Of a stretch of 64,000 nucleotides of DNA, positions 63,122 to 64,000 are shown piece by piece. The number at the start of each line of letters is the position of its first letter. Position 1 is the first letter of the stretch. A program made the translations under genes and the position numbers. Source of the stretch: Sesamum alatum. Taxonomy: Eukaryota; Streptophyta; Magnoliopsida; Lamiales; Pedaliaceae. The stretch lies in the NCBI GenBank assembly GCA_034509735.1, contig JACGWO010000012.1, forward strand, positions 26,627,188-26,691,187. Reading direction: 5' to 3'. A model generated the notes under the pieces. It was not told the origin of the DNA, ran no database searches, and saw only the letters and a list, made by a program, of their open reading frames with translations.

Positions 63122-63838
63122 TAAGGGATAATAACATTGTCCCCCTGAAGTTTATTGCAATTACACTTATACACTTTGTGGTCTGAAAATGTATATCCAG
63201 TATCCTTGACGTTTGTTTATGTATAACTAATAGATCCCTGCATTTTAAAAATCACCAAATTTCTTGATATTAGCAAACTAATTGAATGAAATTTCATATT
63301 TATTGTTCGATTGACTTATTACTGACTTATTGCAGGTCAAACAAATTCACTTCTGATCAAACCATCCTTATACATATTCACACACTAATGCATTGAGTTA
63401 CATCTTCACCCTTATGTGGATAAGTTGGTATATATATGTATATTTTTCATGCAATAAACTAGTAATAAGCTAACCGGAGGTAAATATGGATTTTTTATTT
63501 TTTTATTTTTTTGCCAATATCAGTGAAATCAATTATTCTCTATTAACAAATGACATATTTGTTAGATTGTAACAAATATCATGAGTACTAAATGTAATTT
63601 CTTAAACCACTCATAGTTTGCGTGTAATTGTATTAAATCTCAGATGAAGGAGGTGTGACTATCCATAGTTATAATTACATAAAAATGATAAATTGATAAT
63701 TGTCAAACTTTCAATTTTCTTGGAAATATTAAAAATAAAATAAATTATTGGAATAATAAAGTTCAAGTTGATCACTACAAATGTTACTCTGATGTATTAT
63801 TTTCCATGGAGTTACCTGAATATAGCTTAACTAATTTA

Positions 63839-64000
63839 GGGTTCGTTTGGTTCATATGAGAGGAAAGGGGAAGTGAAAGAGGGAGGGGGAGGGAAAGGGG
63901 GAAGGGGAGAGAAAGAATAATAGTTTTCCTTTAAATTGTTTTGGTATGATTGGAAGATGAGTAATATTTCAAATACTTTCCCTTGTTTGGTACGAGAAAA
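63839..64000. mobile_element. PIF/Harbinger-like MITE, cut by the window edge
   Basis: GGGTTCGTTTGGTTCATATG follows a TTA at 63836-63838, the expected terminus and target site. The purine-rich interior (GGAAAGGGG repeats) and a CTTGTTTGGTACGAG stretch near 63984 continue to the edge. Confidence 0.5.

Larger units (their letters stand above)
52913..63262. repeat. Segmental tandem duplication, copy B
   Basis: Direct repeat of 41567-52110. Introns and flanks match copy A closely apart from discrete indels. Copy B lacks the 893-base PIF-like insertion. It has about 600 bases at 61190-61785 absent from A, and a C-rich (CCA)n expansion at 58084-58139. It also carries a 225-base Helitron-like insertion at 62897. 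Confidence 0.95.
62534..64000. other. Right flank: PHD copy B promoter and transposon-derived DNA
   Basis: 62534-62890 is the promoter side of PHD copy B, with the GA-rich patch shared with copy A. It is followed by the 225-base Helitron-like element and then a Mutator-like MITE terminus (GGGATAATAACATTGTCCCC at 63125) homologous to the one beside copy A as far as about 63262. The sequence then becomes unique AT-rich DNA. No gene is seen. Confidence 0.55.

Overview
The window is nuclear DNA of a flowering plant, most likely a eudicot. It is AT-rich, the genes have many introns with GT-AG borders, and plant-specific families are present (CCD1, LOG, TAB2). The CCD1 protein looks like that of an asterid (Lamiales-type), but that placement is only an impression. 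I rebuilt exon models by matching conserved protein families to splice sites and checking phase across every junction.

Layout, left to right. (1) 1-2.6 kb: transposon-derived DNA, with a long palindromic element (about 85-890) and a Helitron-like element (897-2413). (2) 2.7-5.4 kb, minus: the first four exons of a carotenoid cleavage dioxygenase (CCD1); the rest is not in the window. (3) 7.5 kb, plus: a small secreted, basic, proline-rich protein. (4) 9.4-15.1 kb, minus: the RNA lariat debranching enzyme DBR1, nine exons, with a two-base frame break in exon 3. (5) 15.1-27 kb: gene-poor. It holds a probable DBR1 promoter, a foldback Mutator-like element carrying an inverted pair of GRF-type zinc-finger fragments (17728-18900), tandem and simple repeats, Helitrons and MITEs. 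(6) 27.3-29.0 kb, plus: a LONELY GUY (LOG) cytokinin-activating enzyme, seven exons, also with a two-base frame break. (7) 29.6-31.1 kb: a Mutator-like MITE and a tRNA-Glu(CTC) gene. (8) 31.5-37.3 kb, minus: an intact tRNA-dihydrouridine synthase, twelve exons. (9) 39.0-41.4 kb, plus: an intact TAB2 homologue, five exons. (10) 41.6-63.3 kb: a tandem segmental duplication of about 11.3 kb. Each copy holds a complete 12-exon, 848-residue PHD-finger gene on the minus strand. (11) The right edge holds the start of another MITE.

Functions: most genes serve RNA or chloroplast housekeeping (lariat turnover, tRNA modification, photosystem I translation, chromatin reading), plus apocarotenoid and cytokinin metabolism. 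They are separate plant transcription units, not an operon. TAB2 beside the PHD gene matches, from memory, the Arabidopsis neighbours At3g08010 and At3g08020.

Most notable: the recent PHD duplication, whose copies differ in one splice donor (GC in the left copy, GT in the right) and give empty-site proof of two transposon insertions; the GRF zinc-finger foldback, a candidate small-RNA hairpin; and the matching two-base losses at short homopolymers in DBR1 and LOG, which may be mutations or assembly errors.
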